DNA of 13,483 nt, taken from positions 1-13,483 of the forward strand of contig JAEWYT010000107.1 of NCBI GenBank assembly GCA_023458595.1. The letters run 5' to 3'. Below are positions 6,301 to 13,483 of the stretch, piece after piece. A model generated the notes under the pieces. The model searched no databases, was not told where the DNA came from, and saw only the letters and a program-made list of their open reading frames with translations. Position 1 is the first letter of the stretch; the number at the start of each line of letters is the position of its first letter. The position numbers and the translations under genes were made by a program. This DNA is from Pseudomonadota bacterium. Its GTDB lineage: Bacteria; Pseudomonadota; Alphaproteobacteria; Rhizobiales; Tepidamorphaceae.

Positions 6301-6407
6301 GAACGCCTGGCCCGATTACCTCCGCGGGATGCCCGTCCGTCCCGCCGGCGCGATCCCAAAACTGCCGCAAATGGCATCTAGGCGGAGGTGAGCCCCGCCC
6401 CGAATCC

Positions 6408-7298
6408 ATGCCGGCCCCGCGACCCATGACGTTTTCCCTCACGGCAAACCGCGCGATCACGACGGCCGGCGCGCTGGTTGGCATCGGCCTCCTGATGGCT
6501 TCGTGCCAGACCCTGCCGAGCGAGACCTTCGCCTCCGCCGATTCCGGCACCTTCGCGGGCGCCTCGGTCAACATCGCCTCGCTGACCGAGGTGATCGAGC
6601 GCGAGCCGAACAACCCGAGCGCCTACAACGTCCGCGGCACGGCCTACGGCGCGTCCGGCCGCTACAACGAGGCGCTCGCCGACTTCGACAAGGCGATCCA
6701 GCTCGATCCGCGGTTCCATCAGGCCTACGCCAACCGGGCGCTCGTCTACCGCCAGCTCGGCAAGATGGATCTCGCCCTGAAGGACTACGACCGGGCGATC
6801 GCCACCGACCCGCGCTACGCGCCCGCCTATATCGGCCGCGGCAACGTCTATCGCCAGCAGGGCCAGATCTCGCTGGCGCTCGCCGATTTCGACCGCGCCA
6901 TCCGCCTGCAGCCGGACGACCCGCAGGGCTTCCACAACCGTGCGCTGATCTACCAGAGCCGCGGCCTGCACAACTTCGCCATCGAGGACTTCACCACCGC
7001 GATCGGCCTCGACCCCGCCGCGCCCGAGCCCTATCACGGCCGCGGCATCTCGAACTTCCAGATCGGCAACGTCGACGCCGCCCTCGAGGACTTCAACCGC
7101 GCCCTCCAGATCAACGTGCGCTACTACGAGGCCTGGACCAGCCGCGGCATGGCGCTCGAGCAGCAGGGCGATTTCGTCCAGGCGGTCGCCGCCTACAACC
7201 GCGCCCTGTCGATCAACGGCAACTACGCCCCCGCCAAGGAAGGCCTGCAGCGGCTGCGCACCAAGGTCCCCGGCGGCGGCATCCTCGGCGTGCGCTGA
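6408..7298 (+). CDS. TPR-repeat lipoprotein (NlpI-like)
   Basis: A 296-residue secreted protein made almost entirely of tetratricopeptide repeats. Residues 10-32 form a signal peptide ending in the lipobox LLMASC, with Cys33 as the lipidated residue, so it should be anchored in the cell envelope. Six contiguous 34-residue TPR units fill 71-274, each with the pattern AYxxRGxxYxxxGxxxxALxDFxxAIxLDP. TPR lipoproteins act as scaffolds; in E. coli NlpI recruits peptidoglycan hydrolases and the Prc protease, but no partner can be named here. The ATG at 6408 is the first in frame, but the strong GGAGGTGAG at 6384-6392 is farther away than usual; the ATG at 6426 would leave the signal peptide intact too. 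It ends convergently with the gene at 7312, thirteen bases apart. Confidence 0.9.
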   Translation: MPAPRPMTFSLTANRAITTAGALVGIGLLMASCQTLPSETFASADSGTFAGASVNIASLTEVIEREPNNPSAYNVRGTAYGASGRYNEALADFDKAIQLDPRFHQAYANRALVYRQLGKMDLALKDYDRAIATDPRYAPAYIGRGNVYRQQGQISLALADFDRAIRLQPDDPQGFHNRALIYQSRGLHNFAIEDFTTAIGLDPAAPEPYHGRGISNFQIGNVDAALEDFNRALQINVRYYEAWTSRGMALEQQGDFVQAVAAYNRALSINGNYAPAKEGLQRLRTKVPGGGILGVR

Positions 7299-7311
7299 GC
7301 CGCCTGGAACT

Positions 7312-8148
7312 TCAAGACCCGTCGGCGACGATCTCGTCCCTGTCGAGCTCCCAGCGCCGCCCGGTCTCGGCGAGCCGGCTCGTGACGGCCGCGCGCGCGT
7401 CCCTGTCGGCGATCAGGCGCAGGACGAACGCCTCGAGCGGGCGCTCGTCGCCGACATGGGCCTTCACCCGCTCCATCATCTCCCGCTGTCCGGCCGATGC
7501 GTATCCGGTCGTCTCCCCGCCCGTCGTCGCCAGCAGGACCGGTCCCGCATCCAGGGCCACCGCGCCGCGCTTCGACACGTAGGCGAGCGGCGCGGGGACC
7601 GGCACGCCCTCGACGGTCGCGGCCATCGCCCGCGGCGCGGCGAGCACGTAGTTCGCGCCGAGCGCCTCGGTCGCGTTCATGTGGGCGAGTTCCTCCGCCG
7701 GCATCAGCAGGACGTGCAGCACGGCGGAGGCGTCCGCGGCGTGCATCGTCGCCGGCACCGAGCCGTAGGCGGTGATGTGGGCGGAGTAGACGCTGACCGC
7801 CCCGGTGATCGTCGCCGGTGCGATCAGGATCGGCGGAGCGTGGCGCCGCGCCCTGTACTTGCGCGCGAGCTGCATCGTCGAGCCGTTCGATCCCGCGGCG
7901 ACCAGCGTGACCGCCTCGGCGATCTCGACCGTCCCGTCGCCCGTCCTCACCGCGACCGAGCGCGTCGGCACCGGGGCGCGGAGGCCCTCCAGGAAATGAC
8001 CGTGCGCCGGGCCGATGTCGACGACATGGGCCTCGACCGCGCCGGACCCCGGATCGAACAGCACGGGCCCGGAATGGCGCGGATAGGGATAGCCGAGCGC
8101 CCGGGAAAGCGGGTCTTCGGGCGGGGCTTCGGAAAGGTCCTCGGACAT
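7312..8148 (-). CDS. Uncharacterised protein with gamma-glutamylcyclotransferase-like motifs
   Basis: A 278-residue soluble protein that I do not recognise with certainty. It has no signal peptide or membrane segment. AGSNGSTMQLARKY at 85-98 resembles the YGSNxxxxQLxxK motif of the gamma-glutamylcyclotransferase/AIG2-like fold, and HVLLMPAEELAHMNATEALGANY at 145-167 resembles that fold's later segment with a conserved ATE and tyrosine. The first motif lacks the usual aromatic residue, so activity on gamma-glutamyl peptides is uncertain. The N-terminal 80 and C-terminal 70 residues show no known domain. The ATG at 8146-8148 is the only start available in frame; no clear Shine-Dalgarno is seen, which weakens the exact start. 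It lies downstream of the GH64 gene on the same strand, but a strong hairpin lies between them, so they may not be one operon. Confidence 0.7.
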   Translation of the reverse strand: MSEDLSEAPPEDPLSRALGYPYPRHSGPVLFDPGSGAVEAHVVDIGPAHGHFLEGLRAPVPTRSVAVRTGDGTVEIAEAVTLVAAGSNGSTMQLARKYRARRHAPPILIAPATITGAVSVYSAHITAYGSVPATMHAADASAVLHVLLMPAEELAHMNATEALGANYVLAAPRAMAATVEGVPVPAPLAYVSKRGAVALDAGPVLLATTGGETTGYASAGQREMMERVKAHVGDERPLEAFVLRLIADRDARAAVTSRLAETGRRWELDRDEIVADGS

Positions 8149-8209
8149 CGCGTCATCAGACAGCCGAAGGCGGCCCGATGTCCAGCGCGCGCGGTGTCCG
8201 CAAGACGAA

Positions 8210-8237
8210 GGCCGGGGGCGCTGAGCCGCCCCCGGCC
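8210..8237 (-). terminator. Strong GC hairpin after the GH64 gene
   Basis: An 11-bp perfect stem (8210-8220 with 8227-8237) encloses a six-base loop, 16 bases after the GH64 stop codon on the minus strand. It is followed by TTCGTCTT, a poor U-tract. The stability and position suggest a transcript end or an mRNA 3' protective stem. Confidence 0.55.
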
Positions 8238-8253
8238 GCGATCCCGCGTCGCG

Positions 8254-9534
8254 CTACTTGTTGAGCGCCTGGATCCTCAGGATGACCTTCCTGGGCTGGA
8301 AGACCTGCTGGTCGCTGCCCTGGTTGCAGTGGTCGTCGTAGCCGAAGCCGTAGGCCAGGTGCTTGTAGGCGTACTGGTGGATGATCTTCGAGTACTGGTC
8401 GACCGGCGCATACCGGTAGTACGGGGTCTTGCTGGGGCACGTGCCGATGTCGTTGTTGACGAGCATGGTCGAGCGCAGCAGCGCCGCCTGCACGTAGGTC
8501 TCGATCTCGCCGGCACCGGTGACGAGGTCGCCGTCGCCCGGGTCGGACACGGTCGGCGCCCAGGCCTGGTAGGCCTGCATCGTCGTCGGCTTGGAGAACG
8601 TCGCCGTGCCGCCGGTCGAGCGGGTGAAGACGAGGCTCGTGCCGCTCACCTGCCCGGTGAAGTTCTGGGTCGGACCGGTCGTGTTCGCGATCAGCGTCTT
8701 CGCCGCGGTGGCGCCGGTGTACTTGGCCCACACCTGGTCGATGTAGCTGTCGAGCTGGTTCGACGGGAACGTGCCCATGCTGATGCCGTTGTAGGGGGAG
8801 ATCGCGCGCAGCGGGATGCCGCGGTGCGGATCGACGACGAGGCTGTGCCACGGCGCCCCGGCCCTGCGCAGAGCCGTGAAGATGTTCTTGCGCGCCTTGG
8901 CCGAGGAGAAGCCGCCCTTGAGCACCGACACCTTGTTGTTGGCGTCGACGCCCACGAAGGTGAACAGCATCGGGATGCCGAACATGTCCACCTGCGTCTG
9001 GTTGCCGTTGATGTAGGTCGCGTTCGCCGGCAAGAGCGGCGGCACGGGCGCCGGCTGCGGTCCCCAGCTGTACTCGAACCAGTCGAACAGCGTGTAGAAG
9101 TTCGGGTTCGTGTCGTTGTTCTGGTCGAGCTTCGACCAGCCGGACGTCGGCGTCGGCGCGCCTCCCGGGCTTATCAGCTGCAGCTTCTTGCCGAACGAGA
9201 CGTAGACCCGCGAGTGCATCAGCTCGGGGACGCGGATCGTGAGCTTCTTCTTGCGTCCGACATTGAGCCCGTACGGGCGATAGGTGTTCGAGTCCGGCAG
9301 CGCGGCCACGTCGCCCTTCTTGTTGGTGACGACGTACCACGTGCTGCCGAGCTGACCGTAGACCATCACGAACATCTTGCCGCGATGCCCGGACTTGTTG
9401 ATGAGCGTCAGCGGGATTGTCGCCATGCCCTTGTTGTTCGCCGCTTCGCCGGCCGAAACGGTAGCCAGCAGCGCCGCCAACGCGGCCACCGCGGCGATGA
9501 TCGCCGTCTTGAATCGGTGTTGAAAGACGTTCAT
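8254..9534 (-). CDS. Secreted GH64 / thaumatin-like beta-1,3-glucanase
   Basis: A 426-residue protein of glycoside hydrolase family 64, whose known members cut beta-1,3-glucan (laminarin, fungal wall glucan) and release oligosaccharides. Residues 1-32 are a signal peptide (basic start, AAVAALAALLATVSAGEA, then cleavage near AEA|AN), so it is exported. The mature part begins with the thaumatin-like strand IPLTLINKSG. The segment FDWFEYSW carries Glu154 and NQTQVDMFGIPML carries Asp183, which match the catalytic Glu/Asp pair of the family. The C-terminal segment AYGFGYDDHCNQGS is also family-like. Both catalytic residues are kept, so it is likely active. The ATG at 9532-9534 is chosen because GGGAG stands six bases upstream and it opens the signal peptide; the frame stays open to 10221 but without sense. 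GH64 is far commoner in actinobacteria and fungi, so transfer is possible. Confidence 0.87.
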   Translation of the reverse strand: MNVFQHRFKTAIIAAVAALAALLATVSAGEAANNKGMATIPLTLINKSGHRGKMFVMVYGQLGSTWYVVTNKKGDVAALPDSNTYRPYGLNVGRKKKLTIRVPELMHSRVYVSFGKKLQLISPGGAPTPTSGWSKLDQNNDTNPNFYTLFDWFEYSWGPQPAPVPPLLPANATYINGNQTQVDMFGIPMLFTFVGVDANNKVSVLKGGFSSAKARKNIFTALRRAGAPWHSLVVDPHRGIPLRAISPYNGISMGTFPSNQLDSYIDQVWAKYTGATAAKTLIANTTGPTQNFTGQVSGTSLVFTRSTGGTATFSKPTTMQAYQAWAPTVSDPGDGDLVTGAGEIETYVQAALLRSTMLVNNDIGTCPSKTPYYRYAPVDQYSKIIHQYAYKHLAYGFGYDDHCNQGSDQQVFQPRKVILRIQALNK

Positions 9535-9550
9535 TCCCAGCTCCCTCGAT

Positions 9551-9636
9551 CTGTCCCGGATCGGTCCGTCCGGGAACAGCGCGCCCGGTGACGGGCGCCC
9601 CCGACTACCCACGCTCCTGCCCACGCTGCTCGTGGG
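9551..9636 (-). promoter_or_regulatory. Hairpin-rich leader upstream of the GH64 gene
   Basis: Three stem-loops stand in a row before the GH64 ATG: CTGT-CCCGGA with TCCGGGAACAG (9551-9579, one bulged base), GCGCCCG-GTGA-CGGGCGC (9581-9598), and CCCACG-CTGCT-CGTGGG (9620-9636). The nearest ends 17 bases before the start codon, next to the Shine-Dalgarno. A repeated CCCACGCT lies at 9608-9615 and 9620-9627. Whether these act as an attenuator, as a terminator of the upstream hydrolase gene or as protein sites is unknown. Confidence 0.4.
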
Positions 9637-9752
9637 TGCGGCAAAACTTCGCATGGGAGCGCATAAGGAAAGGTGAACTCGGGCCGGACGGCGGGCCGGT
9701 CGTGAAAACAGGATTGACGAAAGGTTTCCGGCAGCCGCCGGGGCGCTGACAG

Positions 9753-11087
9753 CTAGCCGTCCAGGAGGTTCAACGCCTTGCGCAGGGCCGCGACGTGCTC
9801 GCCGGGCGCCTCCCCGGTGCCGCCCGGCTCGAAGGTGAAATAGTCCGTGTGGTTGAAGATGCCGCCGCGGATGCCGGTCGTCACCGCCACGTCCTCGACG
9901 CCCGGGCCGAAGGCCGGCGCGACCGGCCCGCCGACGATGTCGCCGAAGACGATACGGCTCGAGGGGAAGTAGAGGTTGGTCCAGCGCACCGGCGCGAACA
10001 CCGCGCCGTGATGGGGCACCCTGAAGCTCCGCGTCCCGCCCCCTGCCGCACCGGGAATCTGGCGCGCGTAGGTGAAGCTGTCCTTGGTCTCGAAGACCGG
10101 CGGCGCGGTCGGGAACTCGCGCTCCTCCTTCTTCATCTCGAACTCGCCGGAGTCGCGCGCCATCAGCGCCTCGGCGTGGGCGAGCGGGCTGCCGAAGGTG
10201 ACGAAGTCGGTGACGTTCCACGGATTGCCGTCGGCCCTGAGCGCGTCGAGATAGGCGCGCTGCGCCCTGCGATAGGCGGCGCGGTCGAACGGCTCGGCGG
10301 CCGCCGCCTTCTCGACGGCCCTCAGCGCCTTCTTCTGCGCCTCCGAACCCTTGCCGGCGTTCGTGTTGTATGCCGGCCAGAGATGGCGCAGCACGTCGTA
10401 GCCGATGATGGTTCCCAGGCTGTGCCCGACGACCACGATCCGCTCGTAGCCTCCCTTCTCAATCAGCGTCTCCAGAAGCTCGATGCCCGCCTCGCGGATG
10501 TTCTTGCGCTGCTCGACGTTGACCGGCGCCGGGCTCAGGTAGCGCGCCGCGTCGCCGACATAGGGGACGAGGTACCTGTAATGCAGGAATCCCAGAAGCA
10601 ACGCCCCGGCCGCGGCGAGCCAGGCGGGGATCGCGACGGGGGCGACGTCGTCGGGCAGGTACTGGTTGATCGCGACCGCCACCGCGACGGCGGCGACGAC
10701 CCACAGCGCGACCCAGGCGCCCAGCAGCGCCTTCGGCACGTGCGCCGGCTTGCGGAACAGCAGCAGCCACACCCACGACAGCACGTGCGACAGCCGCGTG
10801 CCGCTCATCAGATGCGCCCAGTAGAGCTCGTAGAAGTCCGTGGTCGTGCCGTTCGCGGACGTCGCCGTCGCCTTGGTGCGCACCGTCGTCAGCCGCCTGA
10901 GCTCGAGGTTCCGGGACGCCCAGTCCGGCTTGCTCCAGACCGTGTCGGGCATGTGCGGGTCGCGCAGCGAGGGATCGCTCGTCCACATCGCGTCGACGAA
11001 GCGGCGAAGCGTCTGCATCGGCTCCTGCTCGCCGATGCCGTGGATCAGGATGACGGCCTGCTTGTCGGGCTTCGCCTTGGTGCTCAT
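9753..11087 (-). CDS. Membrane-anchored alpha/beta-hydrolase
   Basis: A 444-residue serine hydrolase of unknown substrate. HGIGEQ at 16-21 is the oxyanion-hole strand of lipase-like proteins, GHSLG at 221-225 is the nucleophile elbow with Ser223, and NHTDYF near 412-417 offers His413; Asp383 or Asp387 in FGDIVGGP may be the acid. Between oxyanion and nucleophile strands, about 200 residues apart, lie two membrane helices (about 118-142 and 150-172) and a further hydrophobic stretch near 100-111, an insertion that would anchor the enzyme in the inner membrane. No signal peptide is seen. The ATG at 11085-11087 is preferred for its upstream GAGGCGG; an ATG at 11133-11135 would add 16 residues without a ribosome-binding site. 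The gene is upstream of GH64 on the same strand, 218 bases away, so a shared transcript is possible but not shown. Confidence 0.82.
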   Translation of the reverse strand: MSTKAKPDKQAVILIHGIGEQEPMQTLRRFVDAMWTSDPSLRDPHMPDTVWSKPDWASRNLELRRLTTVRTKATATSANGTTTDFYELYWAHLMSGTRLSHVLSWVWLLLFRKPAHVPKALLGAWVALWVVAAVAVAVAINQYLPDDVAPVAIPAWLAAAGALLLGFLHYRYLVPYVGDAARYLSPAPVNVEQRKNIREAGIELLETLIEKGGYERIVVVGHSLGTIIGYDVLRHLWPAYNTNAGKGSEAQKKALRAVEKAAAAEPFDRAAYRRAQRAYLDALRADGNPWNVTDFVTFGSPLAHAEALMARDSGEFEMKKEEREFPTAPPVFETKDSFTYARQIPGAAGGGTRSFRVPHHGAVFAPVRWTNLYFPSSRIVFGDIVGGPVAPAFGPGVEDVAVTTGIRGGIFNHTDYFTFEPGGTGEAPGEHVAALRKALNLLDG

Positions 11088-11289
11088 CGTCCGCCTCGCC
11101 GCAACCTTCGCGTGTTTCGCCGAATGATAATGCAATAGAACCGCGCAAAGAAGGCCGTCCGGCCGATGCAGAAGCCTTCCAGACCCGAAATCGCCACGTC
11201 CGGCTGGTTCCGTTGCGCGATGGACGCCGCCGGCGGCGGACGAACGCCGCTTGCGGATCGGGAGAAGCGAGAGCGAAGGGAGACCGGTG

Positions 11290-11643
11290 ATGACCTATGT
11301 CGACGGATTCGTGGTGGCGGTGCCGAAAGCCAATATCGATGCCTACAGGACGATGGCGCGCACGGCCGGCGAGGTGTGGAGGGACCACGGCGCGCTGGCC
11401 TTCGTCGAATGCGTCGGCGACGACGTGCCCTACGGCGAGCTGACGTCGTTCCCGCGCGCCGTGCAGGCGAAGGACGACGAGGTCGTGGTGTTCTCCTGGA
11501 TCCTCTACGAAAGCCGCGAGCAGCGCGACGCGATCAACGCCGCGGTCATGGCCGACCCGCGCATCAAGGGCAGCCCGGACGACATGCCCTTCGACGGAAA
11601 GCGGATGATCTACGGCGGCTTCGAGACGATCGTGGAGCTGTAG
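11290..11643 (+). CDS. DUF1428 family protein
   Basis: A 117-residue protein of the DUF1428 (COG5507) family, a small ferredoxin-like dimeric alpha/beta-barrel fold of unknown function. The start MTYVDGFVVAVPKANIDAY, the middle VECVGDDVPYGELTSFPRAV and the end DGKRMIYGGFETIVEL are typical of the family, and the length matches. The ATG at 11290 follows AAGGGAGA at about six bases and opens the conserved N-terminus; an upstream TTG at 11251 would add 13 unconserved residues. It is divergent from the alpha/beta-hydrolase (202 bases between starts, no clear promoter seen) and convergent with pntB, whose stop is 37 bases away across a hairpin. Confidence 0.9.
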   Translation: MTYVDGFVVAVPKANIDAYRTMARTAGEVWRDHGALAFVECVGDDVPYGELTSFPRAVQAKDDEVVVFSWILYESREQRDAINAAVMADPRIKGSPDDMPFDGKRMIYGGFETIVEL

Positions 11644-11646
11644 CGA

Positions 11647-11671
11647 GGCGCCCCGGACGCTTCCGGCCGCC
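11647..11671. terminator. Hairpin between convergent DUF1428 and pntB genes
   Basis: CCGGA-CGCT-TCCGG (11653-11666), extended by GGCG with CGCC across a small internal loop, fills the 37-base gap between the two stop codons. It could end transcripts from either side but has no U-tract. Confidence 0.35.
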
Positions 11672-11680
11672 CCGCCCCCT

Positions 11681-13075
11681 CTACATCGCCTTGACGATCT
11701 CCTCGGCCATCTTCTTGGCGTCGCCGAGCAGCATCATCGTGTTGTCGCGGTAGAACAGCGGGTTGTCGATGCCGGCGTATCCCGAGGCGAGCGAGCGCTT
11801 GACGAACATCACCGTGCCCGCCTTCCACACCTGCAGCACGGGCATGCCGTAGATCGGCGAGGAGGGATCCTCCTCCGCCGCCGGGTTGGTGACGTCGTTG
11901 GCGCCGATGACGAAGGCGACGTCGGTCTGCGCGAACTCCGAGTTGATGTCCTCGAGCTCGAACACCTCGTCGTAGGGCACGTTCGCCTCGGCGAGCAGCA
12001 CGTTCATGTGGCCGGGCATGCGGCCGGCGACCGGGTGGATCGCGTACTTCACCTCGACGCCCTCCTCCTTCAGCTTGTCGGCCATCTCCCGGAGGGCGTG
12101 CTGCGCCTGGGCGACCGCCATGCCGTAGCCCGGCACGATGATCACCTTGCTCGAGTTCTTCATCAGGAAGGCGGCGTCCTCCGCCGAGCCGAGCTTGACC
12201 GGCTTCTGCTCGCCGCCGCCGCCGGCCACCGCCGTCTCGCCGCCGAAGCCGCCGAGGATGACGGAGATGAACGAGCGGTTCATGCCCTTGCACATGATGT
12301 AGGAGAGGATCGCGCCCGACGAGCCGACGAGCGCGCCGGTGATGATCAGCGCCGTGTTGCCGAGGGTGAAGCCGATGCCGGCCGCCGCCCACCCCGAGTA
12401 GGAGTTGAGCATGGAGATGACGACCGGCATGTCGGCGCCGCCGATCGGGATGATGATCAGGACGCCGAGCACGAGCGCCAGCGCGGTGATGATCCAGAAC
12501 GTCGTGTGGCTCTGGCCCGTGACGAAGGAGACCACCAGCGCGACGATCGCCACGGCGATGGCGATGTTGATGAGGTGGCGGCCCGGCAGCATGATCGGCG
12601 CGCCGCTCATCCGCCCGTCGAGCTTCAGGAACGCGATGACCGAGCCGGTGAACGTCAGGGCGCCGATGACGACACCGATCGACATCTCGACGAGGCTCGC
12701 CCCGTGGATCGCCCCGGTGGTGCCGATGCCGAAGGCCTCCGGCGCGTAGAGCGCGGCGGCGGCCACCAGCACGGCGGCCATGCCGACGAGCGAGTGGAAG
12801 GCGGCGACGAGCTGCGGCATCGCCGTCATGGCGATGCGCCGGGCGATGACCGCGCCGATCGCCCCGCCGATCGCGATGCCGGCGGCGATCAGCCCCCAGG
12901 ACGCGGCGCTCTCCGGCGCGGCGAGCGCCAGCGTTGTGAGCACGGCCAGCGTCATGCCGGCCATGCCGTAGATGTTGCCCTGCCGCGAGGTCTCCGGGCT
13001 CGACAGGCCCCTGAGCGCCAGGATGAACAGGACGCCGGAGACGAGGTAGAGAAGGGCTGTGATATCCGCGCTCAT
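11681..13075 (-). CDS. pntB: NAD(P) transhydrogenase beta subunit
   Basis: PntB is the subunit of the proton-translocating transhydrogenase that carries most of the membrane domain (dII) and the NADP(H)-binding domain III; the enzyme reduces NADP with NADH using the proton gradient. The 464-residue protein has about nine hydrophobic segments in residues 1-270, including GGADMPVVISMLNSYSGWAA, followed by the soluble domain. That domain contains IVPGYGMAVAQAQ (the GxGxxV NADP fingerprint), HPVAGRMPGHMNVLLAEA, GANDVTNPAA and VKRSLASGYAGIDN, all family hallmarks. It should be functional. The ATG at 13073-13075 follows GAGGCGGGG at a usable distance. The pntAB gene ends ten bases upstream, so the two are an operon. 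Confidence 0.97.
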   Translation of the reverse strand: MSADITALLYLVSGVLFILALRGLSSPETSRQGNIYGMAGMTLAVLTTLALAAPESAASWGLIAAGIAIGGAIGAVIARRIAMTAMPQLVAAFHSLVGMAAVLVAAAALYAPEAFGIGTTGAIHGASLVEMSIGVVIGALTFTGSVIAFLKLDGRMSGAPIMLPGRHLINIAIAVAIVALVVSFVTGQSHTTFWIITALALVLGVLIIIPIGGADMPVVISMLNSYSGWAAAGIGFTLGNTALIITGALVGSSGAILSYIMCKGMNRSFISVILGGFGGETAVAGGGGEQKPVKLGSAEDAAFLMKNSSKVIIVPGYGMAVAQAQHALREMADKLKEEGVEVKYAIHPVAGRMPGHMNVLLAEANVPYDEVFELEDINSEFAQTDVAFVIGANDVTNPAAEEDPSSPIYGMPVLQVWKAGTVMFVKRSLASGYAGIDNPLFYRDNTMMLLGDAKKMAEEIVKAM

Positions 13076-13085
13076 CGGCCCCGCC

Positions 13086-13483
13086 TCACTTCGTCTTCTT
13101 CTTGTACATGGCGAGCATCCGCTGGGTGACGAGGAAGCCGCCGAAGATGTTGACCGAGGCGAGCACCAGGGCGGCGAAGCCGAAGCCCTTGGCCCATCCC
13201 GTTCCCGCCTCCATGACGGTCGCCGCCTCCACGCCGACGGCGAGCAGCGCGCCGACCACGATCACCGAGGAGATCGCGTTCGTCACCGACATCAGCGGCG
13301 TGTGCAGGGCCGGCGTCACCGACCACACCACGTAGTAGCCGACGAACACGGCCATGACAAAGATCGACAGGCGGAAGACGAACGGATCGATCGCCCCGCC
13401 GCTCGCCGCGTGCGCCGCCGCGCCGGCGGCGTCCGCCGCCGCGTCGCTGAAGGATTCGGCGACGGCCTGCGCATGGGCGGCCG
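13086..13483 (-). CDS. pntAB: NAD(P) transhydrogenase membrane alpha subunit, 5' end missing
   Basis: This is the short membrane part of the alpha subunit, which in alphaproteobacteria and some other groups is a gene separate from the NAD-binding part. The visible 131 residues begin with an Ala-rich, polar stretch (about 30 residues) and continue with DPFVFRLSIFVMAVFVGYYVVW, then SVTPALHTPLMSVTNAISS and NIFGGFLVTQRMLAMYKKK at the end. These are the family motifs of the three-to-four-helix membrane part. The frame is open to the right edge with no start codon that fits, so the true start lies outside the window; an internal ATG at 13355 would cut the first helix and is rejected. A fused full-length alpha subunit cannot be strictly excluded, because the Ala-rich stretch could be a linker. 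The gene overlaps nothing and is followed at ten bases by pntB. Confidence 0.92.
   Translation of the reverse strand, partial: AAHAQAVAESFSDAAADAAGAAAHAASGGAIDPFVFRLSIFVMAVFVGYYVVWSVTPALHTPLMSVTNAISSVIVVGALLAVGVEAATVMEAGTGWAKGFGFAALVLASVNIFGGFLVTQRMLAMYKKKTK

Noticed and set aside
7456..9591. Plus-strand open frame of 711 codons
   Set aside because: It lies antisense to two supported genes, its product is an Arg/His/Asp-rich composition typical of GC-rich shadow frames, and it shows no domain.
9535..10221. Upstream extension of the GH64 reading frame to 10221, giving a 655-residue protein
   Set aside because: The extension is Arg/Gly/Ala-rich, overlaps the alpha/beta-hydrolase in another frame and would bury the clear signal peptide that starts at 9534 with its own ribosome-binding site.
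9795..11138. Plus-strand open frame of 447 codons opposite the alpha/beta-hydrolase
   Set aside because: It is a third-position GC shadow of the hydrolase gene, with Arg/Val-rich sequence and no domain.
1..13483. CRISPR array, tRNA, rRNA, insertion sequence, phage gene or toxin-antitoxin pair
   Set aside because: No regularly spaced repeats, no cloverleaf with conserved T-loop, no transposase or integrase motifs and no paired small toxin/antitoxin frames were found on either strand.

Overview
The window is a GC-rich chromosomal segment that looks alphaproteobacterial, most likely from the Hyphomicrobiales (Rhizobiales) or a relative. Four things point there. The transhydrogenase alpha subunit is split, with a separate short membrane subunit ahead of pntB. 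The purE-purK-rpsU-TPR lipoprotein order is of a kind I associate with this class. S21 has the long Arg/Lys-rich alphaproteobacterial tail, and two short DUF465/YdcH proteins are present. The species cannot be named from the sequence alone. No rRNA, tRNA, insertion sequence, integrase, CRISPR array or replication origin was seen, and no gene-free stretch exceeds about 235 bases.

Layout. Positions 2-946 (+) hold the C-terminal part of an acyl-CoA synthetase. It meets marC (943-1587, -) tail to tail. An arginase-fold protein with altered active-site motifs follows (1683-2570, -). Two small YdcH proteins are then transcribed divergently (2705-2887, - and 3097-3303, +). A soluble GGDEF diguanylate cyclase (3358-4080, -) is divergent from purE-purK (4314-5914, +). 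rpsU (6076-6300, +) and a six-repeat TPR lipoprotein (6408-7298, +) complete this housekeeping half.

Positions 7312-11087 are all on the minus strand and look accessory. In transcription order they hold a membrane alpha/beta hydrolase, a secreted GH64/thaumatin-like beta-1,3-glucanase preceded by a hairpin-rich leader, and a poorly known protein with gamma-glutamylcyclotransferase-like motifs. A DUF1428 gene (11290-11643, +) then faces pntB (11681-13075, -) and the membrane alpha subunit pntAB, which runs off the right edge.

How they work together. PurE and PurK are consecutive enzymes of purine synthesis with overlapping reading frames. PntAB and PntB form the membrane part and the NADP(H)-binding part of the proton-pumping transhydrogenase. 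The GGDEF gene has a CtrA-like half-site and nearby GANTC sites in its promoter, which hints at cell-cycle control of c-di-GMP synthesis. The GH64 enzyme probably acts outside the cytoplasm on beta-1,3-glucan. I found no clear defence system or mobile island. The most interesting leads are the arginase-like protein that has lost a metal ligand, the GH64 block with its structured leader, the hydrolase with a membrane hairpin inserted in its fold, and the purE/GGDEF divergent control region.
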